A DNA stretch of 64,000 nucleotides, taken from positions 1 through 64,000 of the forward strand of contig CATOOV010000003.1 of assembly GCA_951801955.1 (NCBI GenBank), written 5' to 3'. Position numbers and translations under genes: made by a program. How positions within the stretch are numbered: position 1 is the first letter of the stretch; every line of letters starts with the position of its first letter. Below the pieces are notes generated by a model. It did not search any database and had not been told where the DNA came from. It worked only from the letters and a program-made list of their open reading frames with translations. The stretch is from an uncultured Lachnospiraceae bacterium (lineage in GTDB: Bacteria > Bacillota > Clostridia > Lachnospirales > Lachnospiraceae). This document shows positions 54,242-62,712 of this stretch, one piece after another.

Positions 54242-55770
54242 ACGTTCTGCCTCCTAAACCATATATCTGATTGTGCCATTTTTACACATGCATCCACCAG
54301 GCTGTCAATGGTGGCTTTTTCCGACACAACGGTGCGCATTCCCAGTTTCTTTGCCGCCGCCTCTGTCTGGACGCCAATGCAGACGGCATGTACCAGACTG
54401 TAATCCAACCCTTCTGTAGCTTTCGCAAAACCGTGGACTGTAGAGGCGCTGGTAAATACAGCCATGGAAATTTTTCCATTTTCAATCTGAGATTTTTCAT
54501 CCATCCATTCAGAAGGGTTTTCATAGATCGTCTGGTAAATGGGAAGATCTGTGATCTCCACATCCACACGTTTTTGTATTTCTTCGATCAATTGGGGATT
54601 TCCCTTCTCTGCCCTTGGAATCAAGATTTTGTCTTTCTCCCTACACACTTTACCTAACAAAATTCCCAGGTGCGCCCCGTCATAAACCTCTGGCATATGG
54701 TCACAGAGCAGACCGCGCGCCGCAAGTTCCTGCCTGGTTCCAGGTCCGATTGCGCAAAGCTTTGCTGTTCCAAGGGAACGGATATCTTTTCCTGCCTGCC
54801 GCAATTTGTCAAAAAACTGGCATACTCCTGCTGGAGAGGTAAATACCAGGTACTGGTAATCCGAAAGCCTTGCAAATTCCTCCCAAAGCCTTCGGTGGTC
54901 TGGAATGCACTCTGTACGGATCGCCGGAAGTTCTAATACTTCTGCCCCCAGGCTGCGTAATTTTGCACTGATGGTTCCGCTTCTGCCCTTTGGCCTTGTC
55001 ACCAAAATTTTATTTCCAAAGAGGGGCAATCGTTCATACCATTCAAACTCATTTCCCAATGTACAGACCTTCCCCACCAAAACAATTGCCGGGGTCTCGA
55101 CGCCCTGCCGTTTTACTTCTATAGGTAAATGTTCCAAATCCGATAATATTTTTTTCTGCCCAGCCTTCGTCCCCTGCTGCAGGACAGCGGCAGGCATTTT
55201 GGGATCCATTCCGGCAGCAAGCAGCCCTTGGCAAATATCAGACAGCGCAGAAACACCCATAAGGAACACCAGCGTGCCTGACAGACGCACCAGCGCTTCA
55301 AAATCAAGCTGCAGCGGCTCATCTTTTTTCTTGTGTCCTGTAATTACATGTACCGAAGAGGCATATTCTCGATGGGTCACTGGAATCCCACAATACGCCG
55401 GCACTGCAAAGGCAGAGGTTACGCCTGGCACAACCTCAAATGGGATTCCCTCTTTGGCAAGCAGCTCCAGTTCTTCGCCTCCTCTGCCAAACAAAAAGGG
55501 ATCGCCACCCTTTAAGCGAACCACCCTTTTTCCCTGCTGTGCCTCCTTTAAAAGCGTCTGGTTGATCTGTTCCTGCGCCATCGTATGGGTTCCGGCACAT
55601 TTCCCTGCGTCAACCTGTTTTGCATTTTGGGGGATAAGGCTTAGAATACTATCCCCCACCAATCGGTCATATACCACCACTTCTGCCCGTTTTAAAATTT
55701 CTTTTCCCTTTATGGTAAACAGTCCCAAGTCGCCGGGACCTGCACCTACCAGCCATACTTTTCCCTTCAT
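54232..55770 (-). CDS. cobA-hemD: Uroporphyrinogen-III C-methyltransferase / uroporphyrinogen-III synthase fusion
   Basis: A 512-residue two-domain enzyme. Residues 1-245 are the SAM-dependent methylase that turns uroporphyrinogen III into precorrin-2 (VGAGPGDLGLFTIKG, DRLVG, RLKGGDPFLFGRGGEE, TSAFAVPAYCGIPVTHR). The remainder is HemD, which closes and inverts ring D (ILVTRPKGRSGTISAKL, VFTSPAGVCQFFDKL, FTSASTVHGF). The start at 55770 follows GGAAGGG; the longer frame overlaps the previous gene without a site. The fusion is common in Clostridia and couples the branch to siroheme/B12. Confidence 0.95.
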   Translation of the reverse strand: MKGKVWLVGAGPGDLGLFTIKGKEILKRAEVVVYDRLVGDSILSLIPQNAKQVDAGKCAGTHTMAQEQINQTLLKEAQQGKRVVRLKGGDPFLFGRGGEELELLAKEGIPFEVVPGVTSAFAVPAYCGIPVTHREYASSVHVITGHKKKDEPLQLDFEALVRLSGTLVFLMGVSALSDICQGLLAAGMDPKMPAAVLQQGTKAGQKKILSDLEHLPIEVKRQGVETPAIVLVGKVCTLGNEFEWYERLPLFGNKILVTRPKGRSGTISAKLRSLGAEVLELPAIRTECIPDHRRLWEEFARLSDYQYLVFTSPAGVCQFFDKLRQAGKDIRSLGTAKLCAIGPGTRQELAARGLLCDHMPEVYDGAHLGILLGKVCREKDKILIPRAEKGNPQLIEEIQKRVDVEITDLPIYQTIYENPSEWMDEKSQIENGKISMAVFTSASTVHGFAKATEGLDYSLVHAVCIGVQTEAAAKKLGMRTVVSEKATIDSLVDACVKMAQSDIWFRRQNVWN

Positions 55771-55811
55771 TGGCTTTTCCCTTCCTTTTTCACTTCCTTC
55801 TGGATAACACT

Positions 55812-58529
55812 TTACTCCTCTGGTATCTGCCCTGTCAATTCTTTTGGCAAAGACTCTCCTAAAAAATTCCTCCCTCTCGTTTGTATTTTGGATAATTCGC
55901 CAAATATTTTTTGCCCCAAACAGTTCATTTCTTCCTGAAGCTCCCTTGCAGATACTAGCCTGCATCCCTGCCCCCTTATAATAATCTGCTCTAATCCATC
56001 TGAGGTAGCCACCGTGACCTGATATGTTTTTGCATGTTCATGGGCAAACTTTTCAATATATTGGTCCGCAGTCTCTGCTTCCCCGGTAAACACTACATGA
56101 ATGTTATGGTAATCTTGAATTTCTGTCTTGTGCTGCTGTACCCGGTAGGCATCAAACACCACAATCAGATGGCATCCATAAACCCCTTGGTAATTACACA
56201 TCAGATCCAAAAGCCTTCCCCTGGCGCTGTCAATATTCAGCGCGGCAAGCTCTTTTAATTCCTGCCACGCAAAAATAATATTGTAGCCATCCACTAAGAG
56301 GTACTCTTCTTTTTTCTGGATATTTTTCCAGGATCGGGTTATGGCAGGCACAGTATTTTCCGAAGCGCCCTTCTTTTTGTGAAACCCTTTCCTATGTCTG
56401 CCCTTTTCCTGTTTATTGGCTTCAAATGTCCGGGAAAGGATTGCTTCCACCTCATCTTCCCCAATCCATGTTTCCTTTTGTAAACCGCCCTCCTGTTCCC
56501 TATGCTGCATTTCTACGGCTGAAATCCCCTGCATTGGAACGGTTTCATCCAGAGCGTCCCATCCTTCCAGGATCCTCTGCACCGCTGCTGGAGTCTCCAC
56601 ATGCATATATGACTTCACCTGGTTCCATTTCACTACGAACCCCGCCCCATGGGCACAAAATATGGAATCTGCAGAATGTTCCACATCCCGTTCTGGGTCA
56701 TAAGTTATCTGTTCCATAATTTCTTTTGTGTTATGACATGGGTCATATCCCTTTAACGTATAAAACAGTCTTCCGGTTCCTCTGGTATAATGGATCACCT
56801 GTTTTTGGTAATCTCTCATCTCTGCGGCAGGCGCAGTCCCCTCAAGGATCGCAAATTCTCCCTGGATCTCAGGAGGCTCAAAGGCGCCGTGCATCCGTTC
56901 AATATCTGTCATCGCACGACCAATCATCTGTTCTGGAATTTCCAGACGAAATGTGAAGACTGGTTCTAACAAAACGGATTCTGCCTCCATCAGCCCTTGG
57001 CGCAGCCCTCGGTACACGGCTTGCCGGAAATCGCCGCCCTCGGTATGTTTTAAATGTGCCCGTCCCGTTGTCAAAGTTATTTTCATATCTGTAATGGGGG
57101 AACCTGTCAAAACGCCTCTGTGTTCCCGTTCCTCTAAATGGGACAGTATCAGGCGCTGCCAGTTTTTGTCCAGTACATCCTCGCTGCAGGAGGAGGCAAA
57201 CTGTAGCCCGCTGCCTGGCTCCCCCGGTTCCAGCAACAGATGTACCTCCGCATAATGCCGCAGGGGCTCGTAATGTCCCACGCCTTCCGATGGTCTGGCT
57301 ATTGTTTCTTTATACAAAATATTTCCAGCGCCAAAGGACACTTCCACACCAAAACGTTCTTGAATCATACAAGTCAGTATTTCTAACTGCACCTGCCCCA
57401 TAACCTGCACCCGGATTTCCTGAAGGGATTCATCCCAGACAATATGAAGTTCTGGATCTTCCTCCTGAAGCTGTCCTAAATCATTCAGCATTTTTCCCGC
57501 ATCATATCCAGAAGGCAACAGCATTTGACAAGTTATTACAGGTATCAAAACAGGCATGTCTGAATCTTTTTCCATTCCAAGCCCTTGTCCTGGCAGCGTA
57601 TTCTGTAATCCTGTCACAGCGCAGATGGTTCCCGCTTTTACCTCAGGAACCATTTCAAATTTTTCACCGGAATAAATACGAATTTGATTTATCTTCTCCT
57701 GTCCATCTGTAAGCAATGTTTTCACCTTCAAGGCACCGCCTGTCACTTTTAAGTGTGTCAGGCGGTTTCCCTGGTGATCCCGCGTAATTTTATAAACCTT
57801 CGCCCCAAATTCCTCTGGATAAAAAGGCTCTTTGCAAAACTCTTCCATCCCTTTTAAAAATTCTTTTACTCTGGTAAGTTTCAATGCCGAGCCAAAAAAA
57901 CAGGGAAAAATCTGTCGCTGGCAAATCAATTTCCTGATTTTCTCGTGTGGCACTTCCCCATGTTCCAGGTAATATTCCAGTACCTCTTCCTGGCACATTG
58001 CCACATTCTCATAAAATTCTTCTGTGTCTGTTTCTGAGAAATCCACACAATTCTCATGTAGCTTCTCTCTCAGCTCTGCCAGCAATTTCTCCTGGTTTGT
58101 TTCGGGTCTGTCCATTTTATTTACAAACAAAAACGTCGGGATTTTATACTTTTTCAAAAGCTGCCACAGAGTCCTGGTATGACTCTGAACTCCATCTGAG
58201 CCGCTGATTACCAATATTCCATAATCCAACACCTGCAAAGTCCGTTCCATTTCCGCAGAAAAATCCACATGTCCTGGGGTGTCCAAAAGTGTCAGGCTGG
58301 TATGGGAAAGTTTTATGACTGCCTGTTTCGAAAAAATGGTAATTCCCCTAGCACGCTCCAGCCCATAGGTATCTAAAAAAGCGTCCCGGCTGTCCACCCT
58401 TCCCAGTTTTCGGATATTTCCGCTTACATATAACAACGCCTCTGAAAGAGTTGTCTTCCCTGCGTCCACATGGGCAAGCAGAGCCGCATTAATATTTTGT
58501 ATTTGCTTATTTTCAGATTTCTCTTCCAT
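55812..58529 (-). CDS. EF-G/TetM-like translational GTPase fused to YacP/Rae1-type NYN nuclease
   Basis: A 905-residue fusion. Residues 1-~660 are a ribosomal-protection-type (TetM/TetO-like) GTPase: P-loop AHVDAGKTTLSEALL, ERARGITIFSKQ (switch I), LLDTPGHVDF, FVNKMDR, then domains II-V typical of EF-G relatives (VQVMGQVQLEIL, PEQMIGRAMTDIERMHG). A Lys-rich linker (about 690-735) leads to a NYN/PIN-like domain (740-900): LLVDGYNIIFAW, VVFDAYRVQQ, ETADQYIEKFA and TSDGLEQ, with conserved Asp residues in place. In B. subtilis the stand-alone homologue Rae1 (YacP) enters the ribosomal A site and cuts mRNA. Combining both in one chain suggests ribosome-targeted RNA cleavage; this is inference. It sits between hemC and cobA-hemD. 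Confidence 0.9.
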   Translation of the reverse strand: MEEKSENKQIQNINAALLAHVDAGKTTLSEALLYVSGNIRKLGRVDSRDAFLDTYGLERARGITIFSKQAVIKLSHTSLTLLDTPGHVDFSAEMERTLQVLDYGILVISGSDGVQSHTRTLWQLLKKYKIPTFLFVNKMDRPETNQEKLLAELREKLHENCVDFSETDTEEFYENVAMCQEEVLEYYLEHGEVPHEKIRKLICQRQIFPCFFGSALKLTRVKEFLKGMEEFCKEPFYPEEFGAKVYKITRDHQGNRLTHLKVTGGALKVKTLLTDGQEKINQIRIYSGEKFEMVPEVKAGTICAVTGLQNTLPGQGLGMEKDSDMPVLIPVITCQMLLPSGYDAGKMLNDLGQLQEEDPELHIVWDESLQEIRVQVMGQVQLEILTCMIQERFGVEVSFGAGNILYKETIARPSEGVGHYEPLRHYAEVHLLLEPGEPGSGLQFASSCSEDVLDKNWQRLILSHLEEREHRGVLTGSPITDMKITLTTGRAHLKHTEGGDFRQAVYRGLRQGLMEAESVLLEPVFTFRLEIPEQMIGRAMTDIERMHGAFEPPEIQGEFAILEGTAPAAEMRDYQKQVIHYTRGTGRLFYTLKGYDPCHNTKEIMEQITYDPERDVEHSADSIFCAHGAGFVVKWNQVKSYMHVETPAAVQRILEGWDALDETVPMQGISAVEMQHREQEGGLQKETWIGEDEVEAILSRTFEANKQEKGRHRKGFHKKKGASENTVPAITRSWKNIQKKEEYLLVDGYNIIFAWQELKELAALNIDSARGRLLDLMCNYQGVYGCHLIVVFDAYRVQQHKTEIQDYHNIHVVFTGEAETADQYIEKFAHEHAKTYQVTVATSDGLEQIIIRGQGCRLVSARELQEEMNCLGQKIFGELSKIQTRGRNFLGESLPKELTGQIPEE

Positions 58530-58610
58530 CGGAACTGTTCCTTTCTATTGTATATCATTAAGTATCTGAAATAATTTTGATATCATCGCTCAAAATAATT
58601 TTTCCTTGTC

Positions 58611-59501
58611 TCATTCTTTGGATTCTATTATCATCTTCCCTGCGAGTTTCTCTCCCAACGCCTTGGCATGTTCTTTGGGACCAGTTATGGTTTCTAACTG
58701 GTATTCGTTACATCCTTCCTGTGCATAAAGCCCGGTAAGTTTCAAGATATTCCCTGGGTCGATTATGGCATAGGCAGCTATGGGAGAACTGCACCCTCCA
58801 TCCAGTTTCCGCACAAAACTGCGTTCGGCAAGCGCGCACCACATACTGTCTTTGTCATAAAAACCTTCCAGATAGGAATAATCTTCCCCCCGCCTTCCCT
58901 GGACCGCAAGCATTCCCTGTCCCGCCGCCGGCAATAGTTCCTCTGTGGAAAAATAACGGCTGATTCTGTGTGTAAGCCCCAGGCGCTTGAGCCCTGCCGA
59001 CGCCAAAATTAGACCGCTGTATTCGCCCTGGTCTAATTTCTTAAGCCTGGTCAGCACATTTCCCCGAATACTCTTTACCTCCATTTCTGGAAATAAATTT
59101 CTAAGCTGAATGGTACGCCGCGCGCTTGAGCATCCCAATGGCAGCTTGGGATTTAAGCTATCTGCACCTTCTGGCAGGACCAAGACATCCCTGGCATCCT
59201 CCCGCCTGGAAAATCCCAGCAGAGGAAGGTTTTTGGAAACCTCCATGGGCACGTCTTTCAGGCTGTGCACAGACACATCACTGCGTCTATCTAAAAGGGC
59301 ACGATCTAATTCTTTGACAAACAAGCCTTTCCCACCTATCTTATCTAAAGTCCGATCTAAAATCTGGTCGCCTGTAGTTTTCATTCCAACCAATTCTGGT
59401 TCCATCCCATTACAGGTTTCACGGATATATTCCGCCAAAATCTCTGCCTGAACCATGGCAAGACGGCTTTCCCTGGTTCCGATTCTTATTTTCTGCAGCA
59501 T
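58611..59501 (-). CDS. hemC: Hydroxymethylbilane synthase
   Basis: A 296-residue enzyme that links four porphobilinogens into hydroxymethylbilane. It has GTRESRLAMVQAE at the start, HSLKDVPME, GCSSARRTIQL and the dipyrromethane-cofactor Cys in LDGGCSSPIAAYA. GAGGAAC precedes the ATG. It follows sirC by about 135 bases and precedes the GTPase-nuclease fusion on the same strand. Confidence 0.97.
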   Translation of the reverse strand: MLQKIRIGTRESRLAMVQAEILAEYIRETCNGMEPELVGMKTTGDQILDRTLDKIGGKGLFVKELDRALLDRRSDVSVHSLKDVPMEVSKNLPLLGFSRREDARDVLVLPEGADSLNPKLPLGCSSARRTIQLRNLFPEMEVKSIRGNVLTRLKKLDQGEYSGLILASAGLKRLGLTHRISRYFSTEELLPAAGQGMLAVQGRRGEDYSYLEGFYDKDSMWCALAERSFVRKLDGGCSSPIAAYAIIDPGNILKLTGLYAQEGCNEYQLETITGPKEHAKALGEKLAGKMIIESKE

Positions 59502-59636
59502 AACCCTGTTCCTCTTCCTAATTTTCTTGTGCCATACCCCTGTTTTTCCTAATTTTTCTGCACCATAAACCTTCTAAATTATTTTTTCCATTCTGCGTGC
59601 CCTTTTGCACAAATAGGCAATTTGTGTAAAAAATAA

Positions 59637-60125
59637 CTATCCATCTTCCAGATGATCGTTTCCATTCTCCCATTCTAAAAGCTGTCTGCGTATTTTTTCT
59701 GTCACCTTTGCCGCTTTCTGGTGATTTTTGCCTCCTGCTGTCACCCCTATGGTAATCTCCCCCTGGCTGGCAATTCCCGGAAAAAAGAAATCACATTGTT
59801 CCTTATTTGAAGCTACATTGACCCAAATATGTTTTTGCCGGCATTCTTCAAAAATCATGGTATTGACAACGGTATCATCTGTTACGGCAAGGACAATCTC
59901 TGCTTTCCCTAACTCTCCAGGACAGTATGTTCGATATTCCAACTGCAGGTTTCCTTGCTGCACGGCAAGCTTTTGCAGATCTTCATTCATCTCTGGGGCA
60001 GCGGCTGAAACCTTTGCACCAAATTCCAACAAGGCTTTGATACGCCTTAGAGCAATATTCCCGCCTCCAAATACTTGAACCTGCCTGTCCTTCATATTTA
60101 AAAATATTGGAAAATAGGAGTTCAT
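59637..60125 (-). CDS. Precorrin-2 dehydrogenase (SirC/Met8-type)
   Basis: A 162-residue NAD-dependent enzyme that oxidises precorrin-2 to sirohydrochlorin. It has an N-terminal Rossmann fold (FGGGNIALRRIKALLEFGAK; LAVTDDTVVNT; NVASNKEQCDFFFPG) and the SQGEITIGVTAGGKN region. Its length equals the short SirC form, so a chelatase domain is probably absent. The ATG overlaps the nudix gene by 4 bases (ATGA). It prepares precursors for siroheme and B12. Confidence 0.92.
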   Translation of the reverse strand: MNSYFPIFLNMKDRQVQVFGGGNIALRRIKALLEFGAKVSAAAPEMNEDLQKLAVQQGNLQLEYRTYCPGELGKAEIVLAVTDDTVVNTMIFEECRQKHIWVNVASNKEQCDFFFPGIASQGEITIGVTAGGKNHQKAAKVTEKIRRQLLEWENGNDHLEDG

Positions 60126-60637
60126 GCTTCATTCTCCACAAAAAATGCCTGTTTGATACTGTCATAATGCAGAAAAATTCCCTGTTTTGCCAGCGCTTCA
60201 ATCTGGGCTCTCTCTGCCAGCATAAATCCTGTTGCCTCTTCTTCCTGCAAATGCACATCAGATTCCTGAAAATCCAAAACAAACCGATAAACATCCACAA
60301 AATAATTGTCCCCTTCGCCCGGATTTTCCCGGTGATAGGTAAACAGGTAACTGTCCTGGCAGCCGGACACATCCAATCCGGTTTCCTCATAAACTTCCCG
60401 TATCACTGCGTCCAAAGATTCCTCTCCTGCCATCACGGCGCCCCCGGAAACTTCCCACCATCCAGGCGCCCATGCTTTTGTCATCACTCGTTTGGTGATC
60501 AAAAATTTCCCATCTGGGCGCATAATGACCCCCAGGACCGTGAGGTGGTATTCTCCCTCCTTTAAATGCCAATCATTTCGTTTCATGGTACGTCCTGTCC
60601 GCTGTTTCCTGTTGTCATAAATATCCCACATTTCCAT
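60122..60637 (-). CDS. NUDIX hydrolase
   Basis: A 171-residue NUDIX protein. The full Nudix box is present: GGAVMAGEESLDAVIREVYE followed by ETGLD, matching Gx5Ex7REUxEExGU. The N-terminus (EMWDIYDNRKQRTGR) resembles the isopentenyl-diphosphate isomerase-like/YfcD branch. The substrate is unknown. It overlaps sirC (ATGA), so it is translated with it; it has no known role in tetrapyrrole synthesis. AAAGGAAT precedes the ATG. Confidence 0.92.
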   Translation of the reverse strand: MEMWDIYDNRKQRTGRTMKRNDWHLKEGEYHLTVLGVIMRPDGKFLITKRVMTKAWAPGWWEVSGGAVMAGEESLDAVIREVYEETGLDVSGCQDSYLFTYHRENPGEGDNYFVDVYRFVLDFQESDVHLQEEEATGFMLAERAQIEALAKQGIFLHYDSIKQAFFVENEA

Positions 60638-60707
60638 GATGTATATTCCTTTCTATTGTTTTTTGATTCCCATTCCGCCACTGATATGGATTGGCGCAGG
60701 ATCCGTC

Positions 60708-61973
60708 TCAGTGTTTTCCTATCTGATATAGCTGTTCCAAGGTCTCCACTGTCTTTTGCAGCGTCTCCTGCTCCGTTTGGTCCCGCAGTTCAAACAACAT
60801 CCTATTTACTACTTTTCCTGCAGCCTCTTCCAATTGCCTCTCAAACAGTTCCCGCTCTTGCTGTGACAGATTCAAGTTCTTAATGTATTTTCCCATTCGC
60901 CAAACCAGTTCATTTCCCGTTTTACTTCCAATTTCCTGAATCCTTGGAACTAAGTTTTTGCAGTTCTGCCAATCCCAAAACTTTTGAATCTCCTTTGCCA
61001 AAATCTGTTCTGCTTTCCTATATTGGATGCGCATTTTTTCAGACTGGCTCTGTGTCGGAAGGCTGTCCATATCATAATACTGAATTCCTTCTAACGCTGC
61101 AATGGATGGTTCCATATCCCTTGGCACAGCAAGGTCCACAAAAATTTGTTTTTTTCTGGTTCCGCCTTTGCCAAAATCCTTCCCTTTCTCGCTGCCCTCT
61201 AAGCCCTCCCTGGTAATGGTGAGATTAGGGCTTGCAGTGGCTGAAAAAACCAAATCCCGTTCCTCTATCTGCAAATAACGCGCGCCATAATCAATTCTTT
61301 TGGCTCCTCTGGGGATATTTACTACACCGCTTCGATACTGCCTCACAGTGACAGTGACATCTGCCCCCTCCTCCATCAATGCCTGCGCAGTCAGTTTGCC
61401 CATTTCCCCATTTCCAATCACAAGGCAGTTTTTTCGGGTAAATTCTACTCCCCGGCTTTTCAAAAAACTTACCGCATGATGCGCCGCTGAAAAATTTGCT
61501 TTGTCCATAGATACTTTGGTCTTTACCTGTTTTGCAGCTGTAACCGCCATGCGGAACAGTACTTCTAGTATCCGGTCCGTGCCTTCCTGTTCCCTGGCAA
61601 ATGCAAGCGCCTCTTTGACCTGGGTTAAAATCTGATCTTCCCCTACAATCTGGGATTTCATCCCTGCACTTAGATAAAACAGGTGTTCCACGGCTTCTTC
61701 ATTTTCCCGGACCACCAAATATTTTTTATATTGTTCTGCCGACAACCCTTTCAGGGCACACAAAAAGTCAGGAAGCATCAATCGTGCCCCCTCCCTTAAA
61801 CTGAGCCATAACTCCATTCTGTTACAGGTGGAAAGGAACACACAGCCTCGGATTTCTTCTTTTTTTTTCATTTGCTCCATTGCGTCTGCCATTGCTTTTT
61901 TGGTGAAAGAAAAACACTGCCTTTTTTCAATGTCAGCCATGGTAAAATCAATTCCTGCCATTTTTAAATTCAT
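60708..61973 (-). CDS. hemA: Glutamyl-tRNA reductase
   Basis: A 421-residue NADPH enzyme that reduces glutamyl-tRNA to glutamate-1-semialdehyde, the first step of the C5 route. Motifs: FLSTCNRMELW (catalytic Cys), EDQILTQVKEA, SFLKSRG, VIGNGEMGKLTAQAL (NADPH loop) and FVDLAVPRDMEP. It is somewhat more divergent at the N-terminus than Bacillus HemA. GGAGAAAACGT precedes the ATG. It starts 91 bases after cbiC. Confidence 0.95.
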   Translation of the reverse strand: MNLKMAGIDFTMADIEKRQCFSFTKKAMADAMEQMKKKEEIRGCVFLSTCNRMELWLSLREGARLMLPDFLCALKGLSAEQYKKYLVVRENEEAVEHLFYLSAGMKSQIVGEDQILTQVKEALAFAREQEGTDRILEVLFRMAVTAAKQVKTKVSMDKANFSAAHHAVSFLKSRGVEFTRKNCLVIGNGEMGKLTAQALMEEGADVTVTVRQYRSGVVNIPRGAKRIDYGARYLQIEERDLVFSATASPNLTITREGLEGSEKGKDFGKGGTRKKQIFVDLAVPRDMEPSIAALEGIQYYDMDSLPTQSQSEKMRIQYRKAEQILAKEIQKFWDWQNCKNLVPRIQEIGSKTGNELVWRMGKYIKNLNLSQQERELFERQLEEAAGKVVNRMLFELRDQTEQETLQKTVETLEQLYQIGKH

Positions 61974-62064
61974 ACGTTTTCTCCATAGGCATATATCGTC
62001 AAATTATTTGGAATTTCCAGTACAATAACAATCGCCATCTATTCTTATACTTATCTTGTTCTTT

Positions 62065-62712
62065 TTATATTAAGCTTTCACGGTCATACAACAGGTATAA
62101 CAGCGCGTTTACAATGGCTGCAGCTACATTGCTGCCTCCTTTCCTACCCTTTGCAATGATATATGGGACGGGAAGGGATTCTATCAGTTCTTTGGACTGC
62201 ACCACATTGACGAATCCTACTGGGGCGCCGATGATCAGTTTTGGCAAAAATTTTTTCTCCTGTACCAGTTCATAGGTACGAATCAGCGCAGTCGGCGCAT
62301 TTCCGACCACAAGGATCACACGCTGTCTCAAAGCTGCCGCCTTATCCATACACGCCACTGCGCGGGTCGTCCCATTTTTTTTTGCTAGCGCGGCCACATC
62401 CTCGTCTCCCATAAAATTATAAACCTCTATGCCCAATCCCTTCAATGCCTTTTTATTGATGCCTGCTTTTGCCATCTGGGTGTCTGTGACCAGGCAAGCG
62501 CCCTGTTTTAATGCATCGAGCGCCTGCTCCACTACGTTGGGGGAAAAGATAAGATTCTTGGCATAATCAAAATCTGCCGTGGTATGGATAACCCGTTTGA
62601 TAATTGGGGCATACCGCTCATCTATCTTCATATTCCCCAATTCCTGCGTGATCATTTCAAAACTGCGTGCTTCAATTTCTTCGGGCAGCACTTGTTCTAA
62701 TTTTATTTTCAT
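62065..62712 (-). CDS. cbiC: Precorrin-8X methylmutase
   Basis: A 215-residue enzyme that moves a methyl group from C-11 to C-12 to make hydrogenobyrinic acid/cobyrinate. It has IEARSFEMI, the catalytic His in VIHTTADFDYAKNL, ACLVTDTQMAKAGI, GNAPTALIRTYELV and IGAPVGFVNVVQSKE. The start at 62712 follows GGGAGGAG by 4 bases, inside the last codons of cobQ (41-base overlap); the longer frame is an artefact. It belongs to the corrin-ring branch. Confidence 0.95.
   Translation of the reverse strand: MKIKLEQVLPEEIEARSFEMITQELGNMKIDERYAPIIKRVIHTTADFDYAKNLIFSPNVVEQALDALKQGACLVTDTQMAKAGINKKALKGLGIEVYNFMGDEDVAALAKKNGTTRAVACMDKAAALRQRVILVVGNAPTALIRTYELVQEKKFLPKLIIGAPVGFVNVVQSKELIESLPVPYIIAKGRKGGSNVAAAIVNALLYLLYDRESLI

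Noticed and set aside
55812..58529. Tetracycline-resistance gene call
   Set aside because: The GTPase half is TetM-like, but the C-terminal NYN domain, cluster position and absence of mobile context argue against an acquired resistance determinant.
61974..62064. Possible cobalamin riboswitch before hemA/cbiC
   Set aside because: The gap is only 91 bases and shows no B12-box-like sequence; any riboswitch would lie upstream of cobQ beyond the window.
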